Positions 6,329-14,267 of a stretch of DNA of 23,995 nucleotides are shown here, one piece after another. Under the pieces are notes generated by a model. That model was not told the DNA's origin, ran no database searches, and saw only the letters and a list, made by a program, of their open reading frames with translations. Origin of the DNA: Candidatus Segatella albertsiae (GTDB taxonomy: Bacteria > Bacteroidota > Bacteroidia > Bacteroidales > Bacteroidaceae); the NCBI GenBank assembly GCA_002451555.1, contig DKCU01000005.1, forward strand, positions 1-23,995, written 5' to 3'. Made by a program: the position numbers and the translations under genes. The first letter of the stretch is position 1. Each line of letters opens with the position of its first letter.

Positions 6329-7057
6329 TTATTTCTTCTTCAAATGCAATGTCACCGAGAGGATGACGTAGATGAGTATCACAATCCACCATCCCTGCAA
6401 GAATCCGATGACACCCTCGGTGAATACCGATGCGGCGAGGATGATGACGGTCAATCCTGCGAAACAATACTTCACTTCATTGCCCTTGAACGACCATTGC
6501 TTGAACTTCAGGGCAAAGAGCGGCAACTCGCATACCAGCAGGAAACTGGTGACGAGAATCATCGCCAAGATGATGAATACTGACCAATTATTGTTGGTAA
6601 GCCAAGAAGGATCGCTCACAATCAGCGAACCCCAAAACAAGGCATTGGCAGGTGTCGGAACTCCGATGAAAGAAGTTGTCTGTCGCTCGTCGAGGTTGAA
6701 CTTTGCCAATCTCAATGCCGAGAAGGCGGCGATGATAAAGGCTGTGTATGGCAACCAAGGACGCAAAGGCTCCAACATGGATGGATATTCCATGACGAAG
6801 AGCTGCGAGAAGACGATGGTCGCTGGTGCAACACCGAAGGTCACGTCGTCAGCCAAGGAATCCAACTCCTTGCCTATTGGAGAGGAGACATGAAGCAATC
6901 TGGCGCTCATGCCATCGAAAAAGTCAAATACTGCACCGATGATAATCCAAAGGAGAGCCATCTTGGGTGAACCTCCAAAGGCATACGAAGTGGCGATGCA
7001 ACCGGAAATCAGGTTGCAGCAGGTTATCGTATTCGGTATATGTTTTTTGATGCTCAT
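6329..7057 (-). CDS. pssA: CDP-diacylglycerol--serine O-phosphatidyltransferase
   Basis: An integral inner-membrane enzyme that makes phosphatidylserine from CDP-diacylglycerol and L-serine. The 242-residue protein carries the complete CDP-alcohol phosphotransferase signature: Asp45, Asp48-Gly49, Ala52-Arg53, Gly62, Asp66 and Asp70 in the expected spacing, inside the first cytoplasmic-facing region between membrane segments. Further hydrophobic segments run at about 95-115, 130-150, 160-185 and 200-235. It lies 48 bp downstream of psd on the same strand, so the enzymes for two successive steps to phosphatidylethanolamine are cotranscribed from the promoter at 7826-7857. This is the type-II (membrane) synthase, not the E. 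coli-like peripheral form. Confidence 0.95.
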   Translation of the reverse strand: MSIKKHIPNTITCCNLISGCIATSYAFGGSPKMALLWIIIGAVFDFFDGMSARLLHVSSPIGKELDSLADDVTFGVAPATIVFSQLFVMEYPSMLEPLRPWLPYTAFIIAAFSALRLAKFNLDERQTTSFIGVPTPANALFWGSLIVSDPSWLTNNNWSVFIILAMILVTSFLLVCELPLFALKFKQWSFKGNEVKYCFAGLTVIILAASVFTEGVIGFLQGWWIVILIYVILSVTLHLKKK

Positions 7058-7105
7058 TTTTGATGAATATAAAACTTGCTGAATGGCTCAGCTAACCTTG
7101 TATGT

Positions 7106-7798
7106 TTATTTCAACTTGGCGATGATGGTCTGGTCGCCCGTGGTGGATTGCCCCATCTTGACACAAACCTCAGTACCCACAGGCAGATAAACATCCACGC
7201 GCGAACCGAGCTTGATGAAGCCCAGGTGTTCGTCGATATAGCATTCCTCTCCATCCTTGGCATAGGTTACGATGCGGCGTGCCACGGCACCCGCTATCTG
7301 GCGACATAACACATCCACTCCATCAGGTGTGGTGATCATGACATCGGCATGCTCGTTCTCCTCGCTCGCCTTAGGCAACCAAGCTTTGTGATAGTTGCCA
7401 TCGACGTGCTTCACGAATTTCACCTTTCCATCCACTGGGAACCAGTTGGCATGAACGTTCCATAGGCTCATGAAGATGGAAATCATCAGACGCTTGTCGT
7501 TGAAGTAAGGAGCGTTATCTACTTCCTCTATCACGACAATCTTGCCATCGGCAGGAGCGACAACGAGCTTTTCGGTGTCTTCTACGTTGAGATAACGTAT
7601 CGGACAACGATAAAAGTTGAGCACGATGCAATATACGACGCCGAAGACCACGGAGAAAATCCAAAAAGGAATTTTGTTGTCAAAGGCGTTCCACAATATC
7701 ACCGCGATTGCTATCAGGGCAATGATGCCGTAAACAAGTTGATCGGTACCTTCGCGGTGTAGTCTTATTTTCTTTAATTTCTTTATTTTTTGTCCCAT
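7106..7798 (-). CDS. psd: Phosphatidylserine decarboxylase (short, PSD-A type) proenzyme
   Basis: Decarboxylates phosphatidylserine to phosphatidylethanolamine, the main zwitterionic lipid. The 230-residue proenzyme has two N-terminal membrane segments (about 20-40 and 43-62), the A-P-A-D-G-K motif (81-86) and the self-cleavage site L-G-S at 197-199: Ser199 becomes the pyruvoyl cofactor at the start of the small alpha chain. The short length and LGS at this position fit the archaeal-type PSD-A subfamily common in Bacteroidetes. It starts at the ATG at 7798 with its own promoter, divergent from dnaE, and is followed by pssA. Confidence 0.95.
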   Translation of the reverse strand: MGQKIKKLKKIRLHREGTDQLVYGIIALIAIAVILWNAFDNKIPFWIFSVVFGVVYCIVLNFYRCPIRYLNVEDTEKLVVAPADGKIVVIEEVDNAPYFNDKRLMISIFMSLWNVHANWFPVDGKVKFVKHVDGNYHKAWLPKASEENEHADVMITTPDGVDVLCRQIAGAVARRIVTYAKDGEECYIDEHLGFIKLGSRVDVYLPVGTEVCVKMGQSTTGDQTIIAKLK

Positions 7799-7825
7799 TA
7801 TGGAGATATTAAGTTTTTATCAGTG

Positions 7826-7857
7826 CAAAGGTACATCATTTTTGTCACTTTCGCAAA
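7826..7857 (-). promoter_or_regulatory. psd-pssA promoter
   Basis: On the minus strand TTTG (7854-7857), 20 bases, TACCTTTG (7826-7833). Expected start near 7819, about 20 nt before the psd ATG. The same GTACCTTTG core is used by the tRNA promoter at 57-64. Confidence 0.72.
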
Positions 7858-7873
7858 TTTTTCTGCTATTTCT

Positions 7874-7905
7874 TTTGGTTATCTCAACTTTTAGCAGTAA
7901 CTTTG
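7874..7905 (+). promoter_or_regulatory. dnaE promoter
   Basis: TTTG (7874-7877), 20 bases, TAACTTTG (7898-7905). Expected transcription start is near 7912, about 23 nt before the dnaE ATG. It is divergent from the psd promoter, the two -33 boxes being 16 bp apart. Confidence 0.7.
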
Positions 7906-7934
7906 AACTCAAAAATCAGTTTTTAGCATAAAAA

Positions 7935-10900
7935 ATGGAAGATTTCATACATTTACACGTCCATACACAGTATTCCATCCTCGATGGTCAGTCGAAGATT
8001 CCGCATCTTGTAGATAAGGCCATCAAGGACGGCATGAAGGGTATGGCAGTGACTGATCACGGTGTCATGTTTGGCATCAAGGAACTCACCGATTACTGCG
8101 CCAAGGTCAACAAGGGCAGGAAGAAGGAGGGCTTGGAGCCTTTCAAGCCTATCATCGGTTGCGAGATGTATGTGGCTCACCGTCGTAAGGAAGACCGTGA
8201 GAAGGACAAGGGTGATATGAGTGGTTATCACCTCATCGTGTTGGCTAAGAACTACAACGGCTACAAGAATCTCATCAAGTTGGTCAGCAATTCGTGGGTG
8301 GATGGTTATTACATGCGCCCTCGTACCGACCGTGCCGACTTGGAGAAATATCATGAGGACTTGATTGTCTGCTCGGCTTGTATCGCTGGCGAGGTGCCTA
8401 AGAAGATTTTGGAAGGTGACATCGCTGGTGCCCGTGAGGCTTGCGAGTGGTATCATAATCTCTTTGGCGAGGATTACTACCTGGAGCTTCAGCGACATAA
8501 GGTGCCCGATGACCCGGGACTTCTTGCCAATCGTGAGGCTTACGAGTTGCAACAGAAGGCCAACAAGGTCTTGATAGAGTTTGCCAAGGAATACGGCATC
8601 AAGTTGATTTGTACCAACGACTGCCACTTTGAGGACAAGGAAACTGCTGAGGCTCACGACCATTTGCTCTGTATCGCCACAGGCAAGGATTTGGATGATC
8701 CCAACCGTATGCGCTACTCCAAGCAGGAGTGGTTTAAGACTCGCGAGGAGATGAACGAGGTGTTCTCCGACATCCCCGAGGCGTTGTCGAATACGCTTGA
8801 TATATATAATAAGGTGGAAATCTATAGCATCGACCATGGACCTATCATGCCTTTCTTCCCGATTCCAGAGAGTTTCGGCACGGAGGAACAGTTGCGTGAG
8901 AAGGTCTCTGAGGAAGATCTCTTCAAGGAGTTTACTTCCGATGAGAATGGCGAGAACCAGTTGCCACCTGAGGAAGGACAGAAGGTCATCGACCGCTTGG
9001 GCGGTTACGACAAGATATATCGTATCAAGTTTGAGGCTGAATACTTGAAGCACCTGGCTTACGAGGGTGCCAAGGAGCGATATGGAGACCCGCTTCCTGC
9101 CAATGTGGATGAACATGTCAACTTCGAGTTGCACGTCATGAAGACCATGGGTTTTCCGGGTTACTTCTTGATTGTGTCCGACTTCATCCGTGCGGCTCGT
9201 GAGGAACTGGGCGTGGTGGTTGGTCCTGGCCGTGGATCTGCGGCAGGTTCCGTGGTGGCTTATTGCTTGGGTATCACCAAGATAGACCCACTGAAGTACG
9301 ACCTGCTGTTTGAGCGTTTCTTGAATCCAGACCGTGTCAACCTCCCTGATATCGATACCGACTTCGATGATGACGGACGTGGTAAGGTGCTTCGTTGGGT
9401 GATGGACAAGTATGGCCATGAGAACTGTGCCCATATCATCACCTATGGCAGTATGGCGACGAAGAACTCCATCAAGGATGTGGCTCGTGTCGAGAAACTG
9501 CCATTGGACAAGGCGAATGCCCTTTGTAAGGCGATACCTGATAGGTTGCCTGATGGTGCGAAGATGAACTTGACCAATGCCATCAAATATACCCCAGAGT
9601 TGCGAGATGCGGAGTTTTCCACAGACCCTCGCGAGAGCAATACCATCAAGTATGCCAAGATGTTGGAGGGTACGATTCGTGGCACGGGCATCCATGCCTG
9701 TGGTTTCATTATCTGTCGTGACCCTATCAGCAACTGGGTACCTGTCTCTACGGCCGACGACCCTGATTTCCCAGGCTTGAAGACGGCAGTGACGCAGTAT
9801 GATGGCCATGTGATTGAATCTACGGGGTTGATCAAGATGGACTTCTTGGGTCTGAAGACCCTCTCCGAGTTGAAGGAGGCTTGCAAGGTGGTCAAGCAAA
9901 CTTTGGGCGAGGATGTGGACCTCGATCACATTCCGATAGACGATACCTTGACCTATGAACTCTACCAGCGAGGGCAAACCATCGGTACCTTCCAGTTTGA
10001 GTCGCCGGGTATGCAGAAGTATCTGCGTGAGTTGAAGCCTACGGTGTTCGAGGACTTGATCGCCATGAATGCGCTCTATCGTCCGGGACCTATGGACTAT
10101 ATCCCTTCTTTCATTGCCCGAAAGAATGGTCAGGAGGAAATCAAGTACGACATCCCTTGCATGGAGAAGTACTTGAAGGATACATACGGTATCACGGTGT
10201 ATCAGGAGCAGGTGATGCTTCTTTCCCGACAGCTCGCCAACTTTACCCGAGGTGAGTCTGATGCCTTGCGTAAGGCGATGGGTAAGAAGAAGAAGGACAT
10301 CGTAGATGCGATGAAACCTAAGTTCATCAAGCAAGGACAGGAGAATGGCCACGACCCTAAGATATTGGAGAAAATATGGGGCGACTGGGAGAAGTTTGCC
10401 TCCTATGCATTCAACAAGTCGCATGCCACCTGCTACTCTTGGGTAGCTTATCAGACTGCCTATATGAAGGCGCATTATCCAGCCGAGTATATGGCTGCCT
10501 TGATGACTCGTCGCTTTGCGCAGATTACCGAGATTACCAAGTTGATGGAGGAGTGCCAGTCGATGAACATCAAGACCTTGGGACCCGATGTCAACGAGAG
10601 TTACCGTGCCTTCGGTGTGAACGAGCATGGTGAGATACGTTTCGGACTTTCTGCCATCAAGGGCATGGGAGCCCCTGCTGCTGATGCCATCGTGGCGGAG
10701 CGAGAGAAAAACGGACCTTACAAGGACATCTTTGATTTCGCCCAGCGAGTGGATTTCAGCAATGTCAACCGCAAGGCCTTCGAAAGTTTGGCGTTAAGCG
10801 GTGGCTTCGACAGTTTCGGCATACCTCGTGAAAATTTCTTTGGCAAGGACAGCAAGGGAAATGTGTTCCTCGACACCCTGGTCAAGTATGGTCAGCTCTA

Positions 10901-11648
10901 TCAGCGTGAGCAGCAAGAGGCGGTCACCTCTCTCTTTGGTGGAACCGAGGCGGTGGAAATCGCTACGCCTCCTATTCCTAATGCGGAGCCTTGGAGTACC
11001 ATCGAACGACTCAACAAGGAGAAGGAATTGGTGGGAATCTACCTCTCTGCCCATCCGCTTGACGATTACAGTGTCATCCTCAATTCGATGTGCAATACAC
11101 ATTGTTCGGAACTAGGCGACAAGGTGGCTTTGGCGAAGAAGGCGGACATCGTCTTTGGAGGCATCATCACGGCAGTGAGAACCAAGTTTACCAAGACAGG
11201 TAAACCATGCGGATTTGTTACGATGGAGGATTTCGAAGGCTCGGGCGAGTTGGCTCTCTTTGGCGAGGACTGGGGAATGTGGAGTGGTCATCTCATGGAA
11301 GGTTCTTCGGTCTATATCACGGCGAAGTGTGCCCCTCGATATGCCAATAGCACGTATCTCGAGTTTAAAATCAACAGCATCGACTATATGCAGACGGTCA
11401 AGGAAAATCGTATCGAGCGACTGACCATCACCGTGGATAGCGATGCGATAGACGATACCGTGGTCAATGATTTCAACTCCATGCTGAAAGATGACGTGGC
11501 AGGCAGGACCCAACTGTATTTCCAGATACACGACGTGGAGAGCAATAACTTCATCATGTTCCGTGCCCAAGACAAGACGGTCAATGTGGGGAAGGAGCTG
11601 ATACAGTATATAGACAGCAACCCGAAGATGTCGTACAGTATCAACTGA
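7935..11648 (+). CDS. dnaE: DNA polymerase III subunit alpha
   Basis: Replicative C-family polymerase, 1237 residues. The N-terminal PHP domain begins F-I-H-L-H-V-H-T (4-11) with later A-V-T-D-H-G and N-D-C-H-F histidines retained, so metal binding may be intact. The palm has G-P-G-R-G-S-A-A-G-S, then P-D-I-D-T-D-F (471-477; Asp472 and Asp474) and the third catalytic aspartate Asp636 in K-M-D-F-L-G-L. An OB-fold domain (around V-F-G-G-I-I-T-A-V-R and F-V-T-M-E-D-F-E-G) lies in the last 200 residues. An insertion relative to E. coli around residues 320-360 shifts the palm about 70 residues. Length is usual for Bacteroidetes DnaE1. It has its own promoter and is followed by trxA. Confidence 0.98.
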   Translation: MEDFIHLHVHTQYSILDGQSKIPHLVDKAIKDGMKGMAVTDHGVMFGIKELTDYCAKVNKGRKKEGLEPFKPIIGCEMYVAHRRKEDREKDKGDMSGYHLIVLAKNYNGYKNLIKLVSNSWVDGYYMRPRTDRADLEKYHEDLIVCSACIAGEVPKKILEGDIAGAREACEWYHNLFGEDYYLELQRHKVPDDPGLLANREAYELQQKANKVLIEFAKEYGIKLICTNDCHFEDKETAEAHDHLLCIATGKDLDDPNRMRYSKQEWFKTREEMNEVFSDIPEALSNTLDIYNKVEIYSIDHGPIMPFFPIPESFGTEEQLREKVSEEDLFKEFTSDENGENQLPPEEGQKVIDRLGGYDKIYRIKFEAEYLKHLAYEGAKERYGDPLPANVDEHVNFELHVMKTMGFPGYFLIVSDFIRAAREELGVVVGPGRGSAAGSVVAYCLGITKIDPLKYDLLFERFLNPDRVNLPDIDTDFDDDGRGKVLRWVMDKYGHENCAHIITYGSMATKNSIKDVARVEKLPLDKANALCKAIPDRLPDGAKMNLTNAIKYTPELRDAEFSTDPRESNTIKYAKMLEGTIRGTGIHACGFIICRDPISNWVPVSTADDPDFPGLKTAVTQYDGHVIESTGLIKMDFLGLKTLSELKEACKVVKQTLGEDVDLDHIPIDDTLTYELYQRGQTIGTFQFESPGMQKYLRELKPTVFEDLIAMNALYRPGPMDYIPSFIARKNGQEEIKYDIPCMEKYLKDTYGITVYQEQVMLLSRQLANFTRGESDALRKAMGKKKKDIVDAMKPKFIKQGQENGHDPKILEKIWGDWEKFASYAFNKSHATCYSWVAYQTAYMKAHYPAEYMAALMTRRFAQITEITKLMEECQSMNIKTLGPDVNESYRAFGVNEHGEIRFGLSAIKGMGAPAADAIVAEREKNGPYKDIFDFAQRVDFSNVNRKAFESLALSGGFDSFGIPRENFFGKDSKGNVFLDTLVKYGQLYQREQQEAVTSLFGGTEAVEIATPPIPNAEPWSTIERLNKEKELVGIYLSAHPLDDYSVILNSMCNTHCSELGDKVALAKKADIVFGGIITAVRTKFTKTGKPCGFVTMEDFEGSGELALFGEDWGMWSGHLMEGSSVYITAKCAPRYANSTYLEFKINSIDYMQTVKENRIERLTITVDSDAIDDTVVNDFNSMLKDDVAGRTQLYFQIHDVESNNFIMFRAQDKTVNVGKELIQYIDSNPKMSYSIN

Positions 11649-11717
11649 TAATCGAGTCTTCTCACGGTAACATCATAAGATACAAACATTCATATCATAA
11701 TATAAAAAAATAAGAAA

Positions 11718-12032
11718 ATGGAAGTAACAATTACAAAAGACAATTTCGAGGAGTACAAGAATGGCGAACTCCCATTGGTAGTAGATTTGTGGGCGACATG
11801 GTGCGGTCCTTGCCGTCAGATTGCCCCTATCGTATCAGAGCTTGCTGGCGAGTTTGACGGCAAGTTGGTAGTAGGTAAGTGTGATGTTGAGGAGAACGAT
11901 GACATCGCCATGGAATTTGGTGTTCGCAACATCCCTACCATCTTGTTCTTCAAGGGCGGTCAGTTGGTTGACAAGTATGTCGGCGCAGCATCCAAGGCTA
12001 CCCTTCAGGAGAAGTTCAACGCCCTCTTGTAA
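11718..12032 (+). CDS. trxA: Thioredoxin
   Basis: A 104-residue cytoplasmic thiol-disulfide reductant. The active site W-C-G-P-C-R is at residues 28-33 (Cys29, Cys32), Asp23 is the usual buried acid, and the cis-proline lies in N-I-P-T near residue 76. There is no signal peptide, so it is the cytosolic form. It lies 69 bp downstream of dnaE with no clear promoter in the gap, so it is probably read from the dnaE transcript at least in part. A strong hairpin terminator ends the unit. Confidence 0.96.
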   Translation: MEVTITKDNFEEYKNGELPLVVDLWATWCGPCRQIAPIVSELAGEFDGKLVVGKCDVEENDDIAMEFGVRNIPTILFFKGGQLVDKYVGAASKATLQEKFNALL

Positions 12033-12051
12033 GACATCGTAGTTTATCATC

Positions 12052-12095
12052 AAGGAACTCCCCTTTAGCCGTAATGGTTAGAGGGGAGTTCTTTT
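12052..12095 (+). terminator. trxA terminator
   Basis: A 16-bp stem (12055-12070 with 12076-12091, including two G-U pairs; core GAACTCCCC / GGGGAGTTC) with loop GTAAT is followed by TTTT. It ends the dnaE-trxA unit and separates it from convergent tsaE (stop at 12141). Confidence 0.85.
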
Positions 12096-12140
12096 GGATT
12101 ACCAGCATATATCCAAATCTTGTGCCAGATGCCTTCTCTT

Positions 12141-12551
12141 CTAAAATTCCACGGTTCTTGTGCCGTCGTCTTCCGTTTGGATGGTGACCTTGGTCACGTC
12201 TTCTGGCAGGAGGTCTTCTATCAGCTCTGGCCATTCCAGGAAACATAGGTTTCCACCATAGAAATAGTCTTCGTAGCCCATGTCATAGACTTCTTCCTCC
12301 TTCTTGATGCGATAGAAGTCGAAATGATAGATAGGGTTGCCGTTGCCGGCTGTGTATTCGTTGACAATGGCGAAAGTAGGAGAGGTGATGACATCATCCA
12401 CTCCCAATTCCTCGCAGATGGCTTTGATGAACGTAGTCTTGCCGGCACCCATCTTGCCATAGAAGGCGAAGACCTTGCCGTTACCCATGTTGGCGATGAA
12501 TTCTTTGGCTGCAACATGGATGTTTTCTAATGAATCAATCTTAATTTTCAT
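12141..12551 (-). CDS. tsaE: tRNA threonylcarbamoyladenosine biosynthesis ATPase TsaE
   Basis: The P-loop ATPase partner of TsaB-TsaD in synthesis of N6-threonylcarbamoyladenosine at position 37 of ANN-decoding tRNAs. The 136-residue protein has Walker A G-K-M-G-A-G-K-T-T (32-40), T-S-P-T-F (57-61), the family signature H-F-D-F-Y-R (76-81) and F-L-E-W-P-E. Length is normal. It starts at the ATG at 12551, 62 bp downstream of porX; a copy of the 31-bp repeat fills half of the gap. TsaB and TsaD are not in the window. Confidence 0.95.
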   Translation of the reverse strand: MKIKIDSLENIHVAAKEFIANMGNGKVFAFYGKMGAGKTTFIKAICEELGVDDVITSPTFAIVNEYTAGNGNPIYHFDFYRIKKEEEVYDMGYEDYFYGGNLCFLEWPELIEDLLPEDVTKVTIQTEDDGTRTVEF

Positions 12552-12579
12552 ATTCTTTTTATTTAATCTTTACTATTGA

Positions 12580-12610
12580 ATTCTTCACTCTTCACTCTTC
12601 GTTCTTCACT
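12580..12610 (-). repeat. Dispersed 31-bp heptamer repeat, copy 2
   Basis: Identical over 31 bp to the copies at 18296-18326 and 18709-18739. It begins 3 bases after the porX stop codon (12614-12616) and is followed by tsaE on the same strand. Here it is not translated. Confidence 0.92.
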
Positions 12611-12613
12611 TTC

Positions 12614-14185
12614 TTATCCTTTTTTTCTTGGTGTCAGTGTGATGAGCGGTATGAGCATTTCTTCCATCGAGATACCGCCATGCTGGAACGTATCTTTGTA
12701 GTATGATACGTAGTAGTTGTAGTTGTTCGGATAAGCGAAGAAGGCATCTCCGTAGGCGAATACATACGACGTGCTCAGATTGGGGGCTGGCAGTTGTGCT
12801 TTGTGTGGCTCCTTGATGACGAACACTTCCTTGGCATTGTAGGCGAGGTTCTTGCCCAACTTGTAGCGCAGGTTCGTATTGGTATTTCTATCACCGATAA
12901 TCTTGATCGGCTTCGATGCCCTGATGCTGCCGTGGTCGGTAGTGATGATGACCTTGAAGTCGCTTTGTGCCAATCGCTTGAACAGGTCGGAGAGAACGGA
13001 ATGGCGTAGCCAACTCTGGGTGATGCTGCGATAAGCCGACTCGTTGTTGGCGAGTTCTCTCACCATCTTTGACTCGGTACGAGCGTGGGAGAGCATATCA
13101 ATGAAGTTGATGACCAGTACGTTGAGGTCGTTGTTCTTGCATTCATTGTACTTGTCGAGGAATCGGTCAGCTCCTACAGAGTCGTTGATTTTGTGGTAGC
13201 TGAACGAGTAGTGCTTGCGGAATCTGTCCAGTTGTGTCTGTATGAGAGGTTCCTCATTGAGGTTCTTGCCTTCCTCCTCATCCTCATCGACCCATAAATC
13301 CGGGAACATCTCGGCGATTTTGTTGGGCATCAAACCGCTGAAAATGGCGTTGCGAGCGTATTGAGTGGCTGTAGGCAGGATGCTCATATACATATCCTCG
13401 TTGATGTCGAACTGGTCGCCGATGTCCTGTGCCAACATCTTCCACTGGTCGTAGCGGAAGTTGTCGATGACAATGAGAAACACTTTCTCTCCCTTGTCCA
13501 ACTTAGGGAAGACTTTCGTCTTGAAGATGTCAGGACTCATCACGGGCTTTCCTTCCATTGGGTGGGCGATGTTTTTGGGGTTCACCCAGTCGAGGTAGTT
13601 CTTGGAAATATATTTTGCGAAAGCTTTGTTGGCTTCCTCCTTTTGCATGGCGAGCAGCTCGGTCATCGAGCTCTCTGTATCGCTCAACTCCAGTTCCCAT
13701 TTTACGAGCCTCTTATATACCTCCATCCATTCTTGTGGGGTACGGCAATCCATGATTTGCATGGCTATCTGTTGGTAGTCCTGTTGATAACCGCTCTGCG
13801 TCACCTCCGTCACGATGTCCTTGCGATGGATATTCTTCTTAAGAGATAGTAATATCTGGCTAGGGTTGACGGGCTTGATGAGGTAGTCGGCAATCTTGGA
13901 ACCGATGGCTTGGTCCATGATGTTCTCTTCCTCGCTCTTGGTACACATGACAACAGGCGTGGCAGGTTGGATGTCCTTGATTTGCTGAAGGGTCTCCAAA
14001 CCACTCAGTCCTGGCATCATCTCGTCGAGGAGGATGAGGTCGAAGGTTTGTTGCTTGCACTGGTCGATGGCATCGGGACCATTGCTGACTGTTACCACCT
14101 CGTAACCCTTTTTCTCCAGGAATATGATATGGGCCTTGAGAAGTTCTATCTCGTCATCTACCCAAAGTATTAAACCGTTGCTCAT
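12614..14185 (-). CDS. porX: PorX: response regulator with PglZ phosphodiesterase domain
   Basis: The 523-residue protein joins a CheY-like receiver to a PglZ (alkaline-phosphatase superfamily) domain, the architecture of PorX, which controls the type IX secretion system with the PorY sensor kinase and SigP. Receiver residues are intact: Asp10, Asp11, phospho-acceptor Asp54, Thr82 and Lys104. The linker (about 120-210) is helical. The PglZ domain keeps a full metal/nucleophile set: Asp241, Thr272 (in P-T-A-T-Q-Y-A-R-N), Asp363, His367, Asp417-His418 and His502. PorX of Porphyromonas gingivalis is reported to hydrolyse oligonucleotides. It lies 82 bp downstream of the PorW-like gene; AAGGA lies about 10 bases upstream of the ATG at 14185. 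Confidence 0.93.
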   Translation of the reverse strand: MSNGLILWVDDEIELLKAHIIFLEKKGYEVVTVSNGPDAIDQCKQQTFDLILLDEMMPGLSGLETLQQIKDIQPATPVVMCTKSEEENIMDQAIGSKIADYLIKPVNPSQILLSLKKNIHRKDIVTEVTQSGYQQDYQQIAMQIMDCRTPQEWMEVYKRLVKWELELSDTESSMTELLAMQKEEANKAFAKYISKNYLDWVNPKNIAHPMEGKPVMSPDIFKTKVFPKLDKGEKVFLIVIDNFRYDQWKMLAQDIGDQFDINEDMYMSILPTATQYARNAIFSGLMPNKIAEMFPDLWVDEDEEEGKNLNEEPLIQTQLDRFRKHYSFSYHKINDSVGADRFLDKYNECKNNDLNVLVINFIDMLSHARTESKMVRELANNESAYRSITQSWLRHSVLSDLFKRLAQSDFKVIITTDHGSIRASKPIKIIGDRNTNTNLRYKLGKNLAYNAKEVFVIKEPHKAQLPAPNLSTSYVFAYGDAFFAYPNNYNYYVSYYKDTFQHGGISMEEMLIPLITLTPRKKG

Positions 14186-14267
14186 ATTTTTCTTCCTTTT
14201 TTATAAATTCTTTTGAGGCTTTATGAAGTCTCTCGTATTATATAAAGATTTTTCCTTTTACACGAAA

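Noticed and set aside
7953..10628. 891-codon open frame antisense to dnaE
   Set aside because: dnaE in the other strand has all family motifs. The antisense frame has no recognisable domain and is explained by codon bias of the sense gene.
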